Shown: positions 49,057 to 58,518 of the stretch, in pieces
How the letters are laid out: each line of letters opens with the position of its first letter
Position numbering within the stretch: position 1 is the stretch's first letter
NCBI GenBank assembly: GCA_013361095.1
Contig: JAATWA010000002.1
Span: 175,715 to 239,714 of the forward strand
Source of the DNA: Pseudanabaena biceps
GTDB taxonomy: Bacteria; Cyanobacteriota; Cyanobacteriia; Pseudanabaenales; Pseudanabaenaceae
Reading direction: 5' to 3'
Length of the DNA stretch: 64,000 nt
Notes under the pieces: generated by a model
Database searches by the model: none
The model's input: the letters and a program-made list of their open reading frames with translations, nothing else
Told to the model about the DNA's origin: nothing
Translations under genes and position numbers: made by a program

Positions 49057-50159
49057 TAGCAATCCTAAATGAGTTGTGAGAAAAAGCCATAGGTAAAAAG
49101 TTTGGGAAAGTTAAAGATTTGTCGATGCGTAATAAACTCAAAGAAGAACTTAACTGCCGTAAAAGATTTGCATAAATGGTAGAACTCACGAATAAATCGC
49201 TTAGCCTGTAACCAAATATCTTCAATCGGATTTTGTTTTGGATCGTTAGGTGCAAAACGTATACAAGTAATTTTCCAACTTGACTCGTCAAGAGAATGAT
49301 TGGTTAGAGCAAGATAATCTTTTACCTCTTGAGAACGATGATAACTAGCGCCGTCCCAGATTACAGCAATCTGGTTGTTTTCATTCAGGTCTTGTAAATA
49401 TTTCAGAAAAGCTACAGTACTTTCAGAGTTACCTGCACTAGCCGCTTGAATTACACATTCCTGTGTATACAGGTTTACAGCACCATAATAAGTCTGTCGC
49501 TCTTTTTCATTAGTTATGGGTATTTCAATACGTTCTTGTTTTTTGCCCCACACATATCCACAAATATCTCCCCATAGTAAATGGCATTCATCAGCAAAAA
49601 ATATAACTAACTTCTCAGCAAGGATCTCAGGACGATGCTTTTCTAGCCATTCTGTAATCTCGTCCTTTTTTTTTTGAATAATGGTGGGGTCTCCTTTCGG
49701 ATTATGCTTTTGCGTCTTTTTCCAGCTAATTCCAGCTTTCTCAAATATGGCGTAATAGCTTTGTTTAGACTCAAATACTACGTTGTACTCATCCTCAATA
49801 TATTCTTGTAATTCTACTAAGTTCCAATAATTCTTAGCCTGTAACCATGCATTTATTGCTTGGTTTTGCATTTCGCTCAGATAACCGACCTTACCTTTAT
49901 ATCCTAGCAATAATCCTTCTAATCCCTTATCCACATATATTTTTGTCCATTTACTGACATATCCCGAACCCACTCCCAAAATATCTTTGATCTGCCAATG
50001 CTTATATCCTTCGAGATACATTTGTACCGATACACCTCTCTTTAATTCTCTTGCATCTCGATTTGTTTCGATAAATTCTTGCAGTTCTTCTGTCATTTTC
50101 ATGCCCTCTAGGAATATATTTCCTATCTCCATTTTCTCACAACTCATTTAGGATTGCTA
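49057..50159 (-). mobile_element. IS630-type element C, copy 1 (1103 bp)
   Basis: Ends are perfect inverted repeats starting TAGCAATCCTAAATGAGTTG and sit between TA dinucleotides (49055-49056, 50160-50161). The target is the transposase gene of IS1 copy 2. A second copy of the same length, inverted relative to this one, is at 51277-52379. Confidence 0.93.
49065..50147 (-). CDS. IS630-type transposase C, copy 1
   Basis: A complete 360-residue, single-frame transposase. Its N-terminal HTH part includes HWQIKDILGVGSGYVSKWTK. The DDE core is FFADECHLLWGD, VIWDGASYHRSQ and DPKQNPIEDIWLQAK. It differs from copy 2 by one residue (Ile for Val before FFADEC). Start and stop lie within 12 bp of the element ends, so the terminal repeats overlap the gene. 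Confidence 0.93.
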   Translation of the reverse strand: MSCEKMEIGNIFLEGMKMTEELQEFIETNRDARELKRGVSVQMYLEGYKHWQIKDILGVGSGYVSKWTKIYVDKGLEGLLLGYKGKVGYLSEMQNQAINAWLQAKNYWNLVELQEYIEDEYNVVFESKQSYYAIFEKAGISWKKTQKHNPKGDPTIIQKKKDEITEWLEKHRPEILAEKLVIFFADECHLLWGDICGYVWGKKQERIEIPITNEKERQTYYGAVNLYTQECVIQAASAGNSESTVAFLKYLQDLNENNQIAVIWDGASYHRSQEVKDYLALTNHSLDESSWKITCIRFAPNDPKQNPIEDIWLQAKRFIREFYHLCKSFTAVKFFFEFITHRQIFNFPKLFTYGFFSQLI

Positions 50160-50366
50160 TATTCTGTTGTGTTCCCAGACATGCGGCATATCGCGGTTGG
50201 AAAGGAAACAGGGAAAACCAATTATATTGAACGTTTTAACTGTACGATGCGACAACGAATCTCTCGACTAGTTCGTAAAACTCTCTCTTTCTCTAAAAAA
50301 ATAGAAAATCATATTGGTGCTATCTGGTTTTTTATTCACCACTACAACTCATCCTTACTTGTTTAG
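50160..50366 (+). pseudogene. IS1 transposase copy 2, 3' part
   Basis: Continues the IS1 transposase after the inserted element: SVVFPDMRHIAVGKETGKTN and the Glu of the DDE set in IERFNCTMRQR, ending as in copy 1. Confidence 0.88.
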
Positions 50367-50373
50367 GACTACC

Positions 50374-50602
50374 AGCTGGAGCAAAAGCTTCGATCGCTTC
50401 TCTCTGGACGGTTTCCGATGGTGGTACTCAGTTGTTAATGCAAGCATTTTATAAGAATTTGAAAAAAAGCAATCCTAGCTTGTCCACATCACTTAAAGAA
50501 GCCCAGTTAAGCATGATTCACCGCCTAGTTAAAGATGGCGAAACAAACTTCAACCATCCTTACTATTGGGCTGCCTTTGTCCTGATTGGTAATGGTTTGT
50601 AA
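50374..50602 (+). pseudogene. TPR-CHAT protein, part 3 of 3
   Basis: After AGCTGGAG the CHAT frame resumes: AKASIASLWTVSDGGTQLLM, then the C-terminal helices and HPYYWAAFVLIGNG before a stop at 50600-50602. This is the standard CHAT end (a-A-SLW-V-D--T, YWAAF-L-G). Cut from its promoter by the insertions, it is not expressed as a CHAT protein. Confidence 0.88.
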
Positions 50603-50686
50603 GCAGCTTGTGCATATTACAGTCATGGTTATAATGTAAAGCTACAATTTAAAATGGACTGCGATCGCGGGTAGTTGGCGACATAC

Positions 50687-50799
50687 GGTAGTGGTTCACA
50701 TTTGTTGGGGAGAAAATAACAAGCATAGGCTACAAAAAATGCTGGTATGGGTTTTCCATTTTTATCAATTACCTAGTTCAACAAATGTGACACACTACC
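50687..50799. mobile_element. 113 bp MITE-like element, copy 2
   Basis: Reverse-complement twin of 2395-2507, 113 bp, with about five differences and the same terminal inverted repeats (GGTAGTGG... and ...CACACTACC). It lies 85 bp after the CHAT stop in non-coding DNA. Confidence 0.7.
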
Positions 50800-50883
50800 T
50801 AGTATCTCGTTCTATCAAAGATTAGACTGCGATCTTGAATCCGTGATCCTGTGATGTTGAGGGTAAGTCAATGTGAACGAGAG

Positions 50884-50925
50884 CACAAATTTAAAGCACT
50901 TTAGCTAAAGTGCTTTAAATTTGTG
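50884..50925. terminator. Bidirectional terminator-like palindrome
   Basis: CACAAATTTAAAGCACTTTA and its exact complement around GC: 42 bp, perfect. It sits between the convergent ends of the CHAT gene and the Arg/Glu-rich gene, so it can terminate both. Confidence 0.65.
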
Positions 50926-50939
50926 AAGTACTAAATGTG

Positions 50940-51276
50940 TTAACGGTCGTAGCGATCGCGTTGGTTGTTAGAAGAACTATTATTCCGTTGATAATTGTTG
51001 GAGTTGTGACTCGAATTGCGATCAGCAATGCGTTGCTCATTTTGTCTGCGTTCTGCTAGACGTTCGCGTTCTCTTCTTTCAGCTAGACGTTGTTGCTCTT
51101 GTCTTTCAGCCAAACGTTCGCGCTCACGTCTCTCGACAAGACGTTCGCGCTCTCTTTGTTCGGAAAGGCGATGCTCTTCTCTAAGCCGTTCTTCTTCTCT
51201 ATATCGCCATTCTGGATCGCGCTGTCCAATAACTACGGGTTGGTAAATTGGTTCTGGCTCACCTATACGAATACTA
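50940..51276 (-). pseudogene. Arg/Glu-rich secreted protein, 3' part
   Basis: Minus-strand continuation of the gene that starts at 52491. After the TA junction it reads SIRIGEPEPIYQPVVIGQRD, then a stretch of repeats of about 10 residues (RERERLAER, RERERLVER, QEQQRLAER), then an Asn/Ser/Arg tail ending QRDRYDR. The repeats would form a long charged helix. Plus-strand reading frames over this stretch are mere shadows of the repeat. Confidence 0.75.
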
Positions 51277-52379
51277 TAGCAATCCTAAATGAGTTGTGAG
51301 AAAATGGAGATAGGAAATATATTCCTAGAGGGCATGAAAATGACAGAAGAACTGCAAGAATTTATCGAAACAAATCGAGATGCAAGAGAATTAAAGAGAG
51401 GTGTATCGGTACAAATGTATCTCGAAGGATATAAGCATTGGCAGATCAAAGATATTTTGGGAGTGGGTTCGGGATATGTCAGTAAATGGACAAAAATATA
51501 TGTGGATAAGGGATTAGAAGGATTATTGCTAGGATATAAAGGTAAGGTCGGTTATCTGAGCGAAATGCAAAACCAAGCAATAAATGCATGGTTACAGGCT
51601 AAGAATTATTGGAACTTAGTAGAATTACAAGAATATATTGAGGATGAGTACAACGTAGTATTTGAGTCTAAACAAAGCTATTACGCCATATTTGAGAAAG
51701 CTGGAATTAGCTGGAAAAAGACGCAAAAGCATAATCCGAAAGGAGACCCCACCATTATTCAAAAAAAAAAGGACGAGATTACAGAATGGCTAGAAAAGCA
51801 TCGTCCTGAGATCCTTGCTGAGAAGTTAGTTGTATTTTTTGCTGATGAATGCCATTTACTATGGGGAGATATTTGTGGATATGTGTGGGGCAAAAAACAA
51901 GAACGTATTGAAATACCCATAACTAATGAAAAAGAGCGACAGACTTATTATGGTGCTGTAAACCTGTATACACAGGAATGTGTAATTCAAGCGGCTAGTG
52001 CAGGTAACTCTGAAAGTACTGTAGCTTTTCTGAAATATTTACAAGACCTGAATGAAAACAACCAGATTGCTGTAATCTGGGACGGCGCTAGTTATCATCG
52101 TTCTCAAGAGGTAAAAGATTATCTTGCTCTAACCAATCATTCTCTTGACGAGTCAAGTTGGAAAATTACTTGTATACGTTTTGCACCTAACGATCCAAAA
52201 CAAAATCCGATTGAAGATATTTGGTTACAGGCTAAGCGATTTATTCGTGAGTTCTACCATTTATGCAAATCTTTTACGGCAGTTAAGTTCTTCTTTGAGT
52301 TTATTACGCATCGACAAATCTTTAACTTTCCCAAACTTTTTACCTATGGCTTTTTCTCACAACTCATTTAGGATTGCTA
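51277..52379 (+). mobile_element. IS630-type element C, copy 2 (1103 bp)
   Basis: Same ends and length as 49057-50159 but inverted. TA on both sides (51275-51276, 52380-52381). Inserted just after the signal peptide region of the Arg/Glu-rich gene, opposite to its direction. Confidence 0.93.
51289..52371 (+). CDS. IS630-type transposase C, copy 2
   Basis: Complete 360-residue transposase identical to copy 1 except one Val/Ile change. It has the same HTH and DDE motifs and no frame break. Either copy could supply transposition. Confidence 0.93.
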   Translation: MSCEKMEIGNIFLEGMKMTEELQEFIETNRDARELKRGVSVQMYLEGYKHWQIKDILGVGSGYVSKWTKIYVDKGLEGLLLGYKGKVGYLSEMQNQAINAWLQAKNYWNLVELQEYIEDEYNVVFESKQSYYAIFEKAGISWKKTQKHNPKGDPTIIQKKKDEITEWLEKHRPEILAEKLVVFFADECHLLWGDICGYVWGKKQERIEIPITNEKERQTYYGAVNLYTQECVIQAASAGNSESTVAFLKYLQDLNENNQIAVIWDGASYHRSQEVKDYLALTNHSLDESSWKITCIRFAPNDPKQNPIEDIWLQAKRFIREFYHLCKSFTAVKFFFEFITHRQIFNFPKLFTYGFFSQLI

Positions 52380-52491
52380 TAGTTCCTTGACTGCCAGTGC
52401 TAAATACTACCTCTGCTGAAGCAGCAGGTGGATGAAATGCGATCGCGCCAATGGTAGTAGCACATAATAATAAAATGGTTGGAGCTTTCAT
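52380..52491 (-). pseudogene. Arg/Glu-rich secreted protein, 5' part
   Basis: ATG at 52491 opens MKAPTILLLCATTIGAIAFH, then PPAASAEVVFSTGSQG, a clear signal peptide with cleavage near ASA. Joined through one TA to 51274-50940 the frame is open for 148 residues. The protein would be exported and then form a charged helix outside the membrane. Function unknown. Confidence 0.75.
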
Positions 52492-52696
52492 AACTTATAT
52501 TCACAAAGATAAACACTTGCAGCTGTTTAGACAAGCAACCTATGGAAAAGGTTCTATTTTTACCAAACTGGAATAGTATTTATCAATTTGTGTTAGACAA
52601 AGCATCATAGACGGGATGTGCCACTGAGAAATCAGGGAGAGATTAAGTTTTTAAAATGCTATATTTCTATCATCAAGTAAACTTGTGAGAAGGTAA

Positions 52697-52897
52697 ATGA
52701 ATCTAAAAATCAACTCTTTTCTAATGCTTTTAGTTTTAGCAATTACGTTTCAAATTTCCCCAAAATCTATGAAATCTCAAGAAGTTGATACGCAAAAATT
52801 CATAAATTCTGGTGAATATGTTGAATGCTTTGTAATAAGTGATGATCAATCAGAAGATCGCGAAGATTGTTATTCATATCCTTTGTCTGATAGATAA
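52697..52897 (+). CDS. Small secreted hypothetical protein
   Basis: 66 residues. The signal peptide is KINSFLMLLVLAITFQISP. The mature part is short and acidic with two cysteines (VECFVISDDQSEDREDCYSY), perhaps one disulfide. GAGAAGGT stands before the ATG. Not recognised. Confidence 0.5.
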   Translation: MNLKINSFLMLLVLAITFQISPKSMKSQEVDTQKFINSGEYVECFVISDDQSEDREDCYSYPLSDR

Positions 52898-53454
52898 GTT
52901 AGAGTACGCAAAAGAACCCAACATAGAGGCAATTCAGAGATCGCCTCTGTTTCGCAATTGGCATTCATATCAAAGCCTTGTAAATAGGCTGTTTCAAGGG
53001 GCTAATTCATCGGAATAAAATCTCAAATAAGACCTCAAAAAGTTTTCTGCACTACTAAGCAACGCTTCTTTACCTGCGTGTGCATCCTTTCCTTTTTAGG
53101 ACTACCATCATTTTCTAAGAAACGATAATTTGCTATTTGTTCGGCTCTGTTTTTACTGATTTGCCGTATATTTACCGATTGGTATTCAACCATTTTTTCG
53201 TATAATAATCTCCCATTTTTACCAATCGTGGATCACCAAATGCTTTCCCGTTTGTTACCTCGTTATGTATTAATATCGGATTTTCCATTATCTACAACCC
53301 TTACAATATCTTTATCCTAGTTTAATCTGACTTGTGTGTACACGGTAGCCCATTGAGGGAGAGGGGCTTGATAACTTCCACGTAACATCACTCATAACTA
53401 TGCTGAGCTACTTAATTAACTATCTTAGATCTTAAAAATACTGTAAAAACCATT
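52898..53454. other. 557 bp region with possible small-ORF remnants
   Basis: On the minus strand two short overlapping frames are seen: 53288-53172 (38 residues, MENPILIHNEVTNGKAFGDP ...) and 53193-53035 (52 residues, basic, MVEYQSVNIRQISKNRAEQI ...). They may be one frameshifted gene, since the second reads on where the first stops. The rest holds the esterase upstream region. No family is recognised. Confidence 0.35.
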
Positions 53455-54357
53455 ATGAAAGTCAGGCAGATTCTATGGATTGGATCAGCTGTTATTAGTT
53501 TATTGGTGACGGGGCTTTACTGGTATGTGTTTGTCGAGGGTGCTCCCCAGTTGGATGCCTCATCTATTGTTCAGAGCAAAGATTTGAGCTTTAAGGTAGA
53601 AACCTTTAACAGCATTGCTATGGGCACATCACGGAAGTATGGGGTAATATTACCACCAAACTACGAAAAGCATCCTCAGCAACGCTATCCCGTAATTTTT
53701 CTGCTGCATGGCGGACATGATAATGAGCGAGCCTTTTATGACAAATATGGTCTCACCTTAATTTTGGATCAGCTTTATCGCACAGGGCAACTACCCCCTG
53801 TTATTCTTATCAGCCCAGACGGTAATGACAATCGGGGATCTAGCCCCATTTGGGACTCCCAGTATTTTGATGGTCCGAATGGGAAAGTGGGAACGCTGAT
53901 TGGTTCTGAACTGCCGCAGATCATTAAATCTCGCTACAGGACGATGAATGATCCCAAGTTTTGGGCAATAGGCGGTGTATCCTCTGGAGGATGGGGTGCT
54001 TACAATATTGGGCTACGCCACTTCAATAATTTCCACACTTTTTTTAGCCACAGCGGTTATTTCACCGATAACAGCGGCGATGCAAATAGCCCTAATCATT
54101 TTATTCAGCAATTTTCTACAGCTCAGCTTCAGATAATTCGTGCATACCTAGACGCAGGTCTAAGCGATACCGATTTGCTAGCATCGACCCAGCAGTTTCA
54201 TCAAACTTTAAATCGTCTAAACGTTGCTAATGAGTTTCATGCCTTTCCAGGAGGGCATGGAGTGACAGGTGCAGACTTTGGTTGGAATTACTTTCATAAA
54301 CATCTCGTGGATTCTCTAAAATATGTGGGTAGGCAGTTTAATCAGTCGGATATGTAA
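53455..54357 (+). CDS. Membrane-anchored or secreted esterase
   Basis: A 300-residue esterase-D-like alpha/beta hydrolase. An N-terminal membrane segment (LWIGSAVISLLVTGLYWYVF) is followed by YPVIFLLHGGHDNE (oxyanion), a nucleophile elbow GGVSSGGWGAY and a C-terminal His in FPGGHGVTGADFGW. It probably acts in the periplasm on an ester or acyl-lipid. The stop overlaps the next ATG (TAATG), so it is translated together with the lysyltransferase-like protein. Confidence 0.85.
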   Translation: MKVRQILWIGSAVISLLVTGLYWYVFVEGAPQLDASSIVQSKDLSFKVETFNSIAMGTSRKYGVILPPNYEKHPQQRYPVIFLLHGGHDNERAFYDKYGLTLILDQLYRTGQLPPVILISPDGNDNRGSSPIWDSQYFDGPNGKVGTLIGSELPQIIKSRYRTMNDPKFWAIGGVSSGGWGAYNIGLRHFNNFHTFFSHSGYFTDNSGDANSPNHFIQQFSTAQLQIIRAYLDAGLSDTDLLASTQQFHQTLNRLNVANEFHAFPGGHGVTGADFGWNYFHKHLVDSLKYVGRQFNQSDM

Positions 54358-56051
54358 TGATTCAAGCTATTCCCAGTAATAATTCGCGATCGCCACACCC
54401 TCGATTCTGGCTTTGGAATGCCACTTTACTAACCGCAGGGATGGGAATTGTCAATCTTGTCTCTGCCGTGACTCCCAGCCTGCACAATCGAGTCAGATGG
54501 CTGAATGATTTATTCCCATTTCCAGTGCGAGCGGGGGCTCATGTGTTTGCGGCTGTGATTGGTTTTTTGCTATTAGTGCTTTCGGCAAATCTACTACGGC
54601 GAAAACAGGTTGCTTGGTTGCTCACGGTCGCCTTACTGATACTTTCGATCATCAGTAATTTAATCAAAGGATGGGATTACGAGGAAAGTATACTGTCAGG
54701 CGTGTTGCTGGTTAAGCTTTTGTTGATGCGACAGCAGTTCACGGCGCAGTCAGATCGCCCTTCAATAGCTCAGGGGATTCGGGGGGTAATCGCCGCCCTA
54801 CTGTTTACGTTGGCATACGGCACGCTTGGGTTTTATCTCATGGATCGCCACTATTCAGTGAATTTTGATTTGGGTTCAGCTATTCTGCAAACATTGGCAA
54901 TGTTTTTTGCTGAAGATAATGCTGGGTTGCAATCTACAACTAGATTTGGCAGATTTTTTGCTAACTCAATTTACATGATTGGTGCGGTGACGATGAGCTA
55001 TGGGGTTTGGATGCTGCTGCGTCCAGTGTTATCGCGGGGAATAACTGTAAGCGATCGCCAGCGTGCTCAAGCGATTGTTAAGCAGCATGGAAGGTCATCC
55101 CTAGCAAGGTTTACTCTATTTGACGATAAGCACTATTACTTCAGTCCTTCTGGGCAAAGCGTGATTGCCTATGTCCCCAAAGGACGGGGAGCGATTGCTT
55201 TGGGAGACCCGATCGGTCCGTCTAAAGATCGGCAAGAAGCGATCGTTGGCTTTCAGCAGTTTTGTGGTCGAAATGACTGGTATCCAGCGTTTTATCAAAC
55301 CTTGCCCGATGACTTGGAACTTTATGCATCTTTAGGATTGCAAGCACTACAAATTGGTGAAGAGTCGATTGTGGATCTGCACACCTTTACACTAGAGGGC
55401 AAGCCCGGAAAAAACTTGCGAACCTCAATTAACAAAATGATAAAGACAGGGCATTGCATCGAGTTTTATTCACCACCCATTGCTAACAGCCTGTTGAAGG
55501 AATTGAGATTCGTCAGTGATGAATGGCTCCAAATGATGCAAGGGTCTGAGAAAAGGTTTTCTCTCGGCTGGTTTGATGAGGCTTATTTGCAAGACTGTAA
55601 AATAGCGGTGGTGCGAAGCGCGGACGGACAAGTGACGGCGTTTGCCAATGTCATTCCTGAGTACCAGCTCAATGAGATCACGATCGACATGATGCGCCGT
55701 CGGCAGAATGTAGAAAACGGCACGATGGATTTTTTGTTTGTTTCCCTTTTTCAACACTGTAAGAAGCAGGGCTATGATAGTCTCAACCTAGGTTTGTCGG
55801 CATTATCTGGGATCGGCAGATGTAAGCAATCGCCCCGTCTAGAAAAAGCGGTTCGCTATCTCTATAGTCACCTCAACCAGTTCTATAACTTTCAGGGATT
55901 GCACGCCTACAAAGAAAAGTTTTATCCTAGCTGGGAACCGCGCTACCTCATTTATCCAAGCTGGTTTGCCCTCCCCGATGTGGTCGTCGCACTGGTCAGA
56001 GCCGATTCTGGTGATCGCTTGTTGGATTATTTAAAACCTACAGGAGGATAG
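54357..56051 (+). CDS. Phosphatidylglycerol lysyltransferase-like membrane protein (DUF2156)
   Basis: 564 residues. The first 230 have about six membrane helices. The rest is a double GNAT-like DUF2156 domain as in MprF: YFSPSGQSVIAYVPKGRGAI, ALGDPIGP, FYQTLPDD, GKPGKNLRTSINKM, and YDSLNLGLSALSGIG. MprF proteins move lysine or alanine from tRNA onto phosphatidylglycerol, altering surface charge. Substrate here is not certain. It is coupled to the esterase gene and followed by a truncated third gene. Confidence 0.85.
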   Translation: MIQAIPSNNSRSPHPRFWLWNATLLTAGMGIVNLVSAVTPSLHNRVRWLNDLFPFPVRAGAHVFAAVIGFLLLVLSANLLRRKQVAWLLTVALLILSIISNLIKGWDYEESILSGVLLVKLLLMRQQFTAQSDRPSIAQGIRGVIAALLFTLAYGTLGFYLMDRHYSVNFDLGSAILQTLAMFFAEDNAGLQSTTRFGRFFANSIYMIGAVTMSYGVWMLLRPVLSRGITVSDRQRAQAIVKQHGRSSLARFTLFDDKHYYFSPSGQSVIAYVPKGRGAIALGDPIGPSKDRQEAIVGFQQFCGRNDWYPAFYQTLPDDLELYASLGLQALQIGEESIVDLHTFTLEGKPGKNLRTSINKMIKTGHCIEFYSPPIANSLLKELRFVSDEWLQMMQGSEKRFSLGWFDEAYLQDCKIAVVRSADGQVTAFANVIPEYQLNEITIDMMRRRQNVENGTMDFLFVSLFQHCKKQGYDSLNLGLSALSGIGRCKQSPRLEKAVRYLYSHLNQFYNFQGLHAYKEKFYPSWEPRYLIYPSWFALPDVVVALVRADSGDRLLDYLKPTGG

Positions 56052-56057
56052 TCTCAG

Positions 56058-56125
56058 ATGATGAAACGGCGCTCCACCCTACCTTCGCTGATTAGCGTAG
56101 TGCTATTGATCGCGTCTATTTGGGG
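56058..56125 (+). pseudogene. Truncated third gene of the operon
   Basis: ATG ATG behind CAGGAGG opens MMKRRSTLPSLISVVLLIAS then IWG, a signal peptide, and is cut by the group II intron. Beyond the intron (58519) the frame reads only eight codons to TAA, so the body of the gene has been lost or shifted. Confidence 0.55.
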
Positions 56126-58518
56126 ATTAAGTAGTAACGTTAAACTAAGTGACTCTCTCACGAGAGCCACTTGTCTTCAGAACCGAACTTGAAACTTTAG
56201 CTTCATTCGGCTCCTCAATGATTTGACCTTTATCATCGGTACGCCGCAAACTGCCATCAGAAGCAGTTTTAGTATCATGGCAATGACGATGAAGAAGATG
56301 AAGGTTTGCATATCCATTACCACCGCCCAAGGAACGAGGGATAATATGGTCAATCTCCCAAACATCTCCATCTCTGAAAGTTAATCCGCAGTGATTACAC
56401 TTGCCATTCTGAGACTTGAAGAGTTTGGAAACTGAAACTGGCAGTAGGGGATGTTTCCCCAGTCTAGCAGCCCAGTAAGGTAAATCCCCATCGTAGGGAG
56501 ATTTATTGCCTTTAACCTTTGTATGTCTGACAATGGGAACTTCAGCATGGGATGTGAGGGAGAAAATTCCATCACTAAATACCCAGCTTCTGCCATTGAT
56601 AATCCTAAAGTATTTAGCATTGACCCATTTAGCCGATTTGTTATGGTGACGACGCTTACACCATCTCGTCATACGCTGCCAAATTAGATGATCTAACTTG
56701 GCGAAAGTGGCTTTACTGACTCCAGTAGAGTAGTAATTAGCCCATCCACGTATGATGGGATTCAGCCTTAACACTAATGCCTTTTGTGGGGCTGAGCTAT
56801 GGCTAGATATGACATCCGCTATTTTCTCGTAGTGCTTCTTTGTCTTGTCCTTAGATGGCATGATTAGTGTTTTGAAACCTAAGCGATTTCCATTTCTAGA
56901 TTTACCACTCTTGTGTTTGCCCACCTTGTACTGACGGATATTGAATCCAAGGAAATCAAATCCACTAGAGGTATGAGTCACACGAGTCTTTCTATCACTA
57001 ACTTCCAACCCAACTTCTTTGAGCCATTCTTGAAGAATGACCTTAGCTTTATCTATTACTTCTTTGTCTGGATGAAGACAAACGAAATCATCGGCATATC
57101 TAACAAACGTTAGGCTGCTTTGATTTTTAAATTTATTTCCTCTTAAGGATTTCGCTAGTTGCGTCATCCTATTTTCCATGCCGTGAAGTGCTACATTGGC
57201 AAGCAGAGGAGAGATGACAGAGCCTTGTGGCGTGCCAAAGTCTGAATCCTCTTTATTACCTTCAAACACCCATCCAGCCTTGAGCCATGCCTTAATGACA
57301 CGTCCTAAAGTTGGTGATGTTTTGAGCTTTTGTAGCAGATAATCATGATTGATCATGTCGAAGCATTTAGAAATGTCAGCATCTAAAACCCACTTGGATT
57401 TTTTATTGATGCTGTCAAATATTGCTTCGATAGCGTCATGGGCTGAACGTCCGATTCTAAAGCCAAAACTGTTTGGCTCAAACTTCGCCTCCCATTCTGG
57501 CTCCAGCACCAATTTTACTAACGCTTGGCAGGCTCTGTCCTTTATGCAAGGAATCGATAGAGGACGCTTTTCGCCATTAGCCAGCCTTGGGAATCAAGAT
57601 TCTTCTGGCAGGTAGTGGCTTTTGCTTTAGGGAAAAACTTTGAGCTAGGATTAACCTTTGATTAGGTGAGAGGGATTTAACTCCATCTATCCCAGCCGTT
57701 TTCTTCCCTGAATTATCCTGTGTTACCTTTCTGGTCGCTAGTAAACGAGCATTGTAGGAACGGGTCAGTGTTCTTTGTAACTTGCGGACTAATTGAAAAT
57801 TGCCATGACTAGACGCTCGGAAAATCCGCTTTTGGAGCTTAAAAACATACCTTTCAGCTTTACGCCAATTGATATCTTTCCATTCCACATTATTCAGTTT
57901 TACAACTGGATATGTATTAGACATTTACACTCTACTTAGTAGCTTTTCCCTTCAAATCATCGTCTGGAAGTGGGCATATCCAAGCCATTACAACTTGGCG
58001 TTAGCTTTTTCCAGAATCCTGCCATACATGGTATATGGTTAGCACCTACTGGAGCTTTTGGCTTCAGAACGCACGTATGGTTACTTCGTTCCTTATGTTG
58101 ATTGGTTGCGCCTTTAGATGTCTCAATTAAACCGAGTCAAGGTATGGGAGTGTTGTTGAATATTGTCCAACTATTCAACCTCTGACTTTTGCCTTTTGGC
58201 TCCAGTGTATCAGCCTGATTTCACTGGTTTGTTTTTACGGTCTTTTGATGAGATTCCTGTTCGTCATCATGGGCGCTTGCTTGCTCGCCACTGGCTTAGG
58301 CTTCCAGTTTAAGAGCTTTTATCCCCGCTTTACGGATTGATGGCTAGTCGCTACCGTAGGGGATATGCTTTCACCAGAACACTCTCTGGGGAAGGGCTTG
58401 CATTCTCTAGGGAGATGCTCACCTTCATCAACATAAAGTTGTCATGACTCCTAGGGGAACCATGCTAGCTATCTCTCAATCTCTTATTAGGAGCTGATTT
58501 CAGCTAAACGAATCGCAC
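56126..58518 (-). mobile_element. Group II intron 2 (2393 bp), decayed
   Basis: On the minus strand it begins GTGCGATTCG at 58518 and ends CTTAAT at 56126, with domain V GAGCCG ... CGGTTC at about 56205-56170. It lies antisense to the truncated signal-peptide gene, so splicing of that gene's mRNA could not remove it. The reverse transcriptase frame is broken. It differs from intron 1 but matches the remnant at 19862-19968. Confidence 0.85.
56145..57924 (-). pseudogene. Group II intron reverse transcriptase, frameshifted
   Basis: Starts MSNTYPVVKLNNVEWKDINW and runs through KKTAGIDGVK to IPKAG, where AGCC is tandemly duplicated (57579-57586) and shifts the frame. The rest continues in another frame: RT with FVRYADDFVCL, maturase domain, and an HNH (CNHCGLTFRDGDVWEIDHII ... 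LHRHCHD). Removing four bases gives IPKANGEKRPLSIPCIKDRA, the normal text. So a single 4 bp event inactivated it. Confidence 0.88.

Larger units (their letters stand above)
48491..50373 (+). mobile_element. IS1-family element, copy 2, itself interrupted
   Basis: Same ends as copy 1 (GGTAGTCC), opposite orientation, flanked by an exact 8 bp duplication AGCTGGAG (48483-48490 and 50374-50381). It carries IS630 element C at 49057-50159. Without that insert it is the same 777-778 bp unit. The transposase also has one extra A at 48959-48967, inside what is GCGATCGC in copy 1. Confidence 0.93.

Noticed and set aside
51016..51299. Ser/Arg- and Leu-rich plus-strand frames
   Set aside because: They are the antisense of the Arg/Glu repeat gene; the repeat pattern alone creates them.
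49057..52379. Composite transposon made of the two IS630-C copies
   Set aside because: Each copy has its own TA target inside a different host gene, so they arrived separately.
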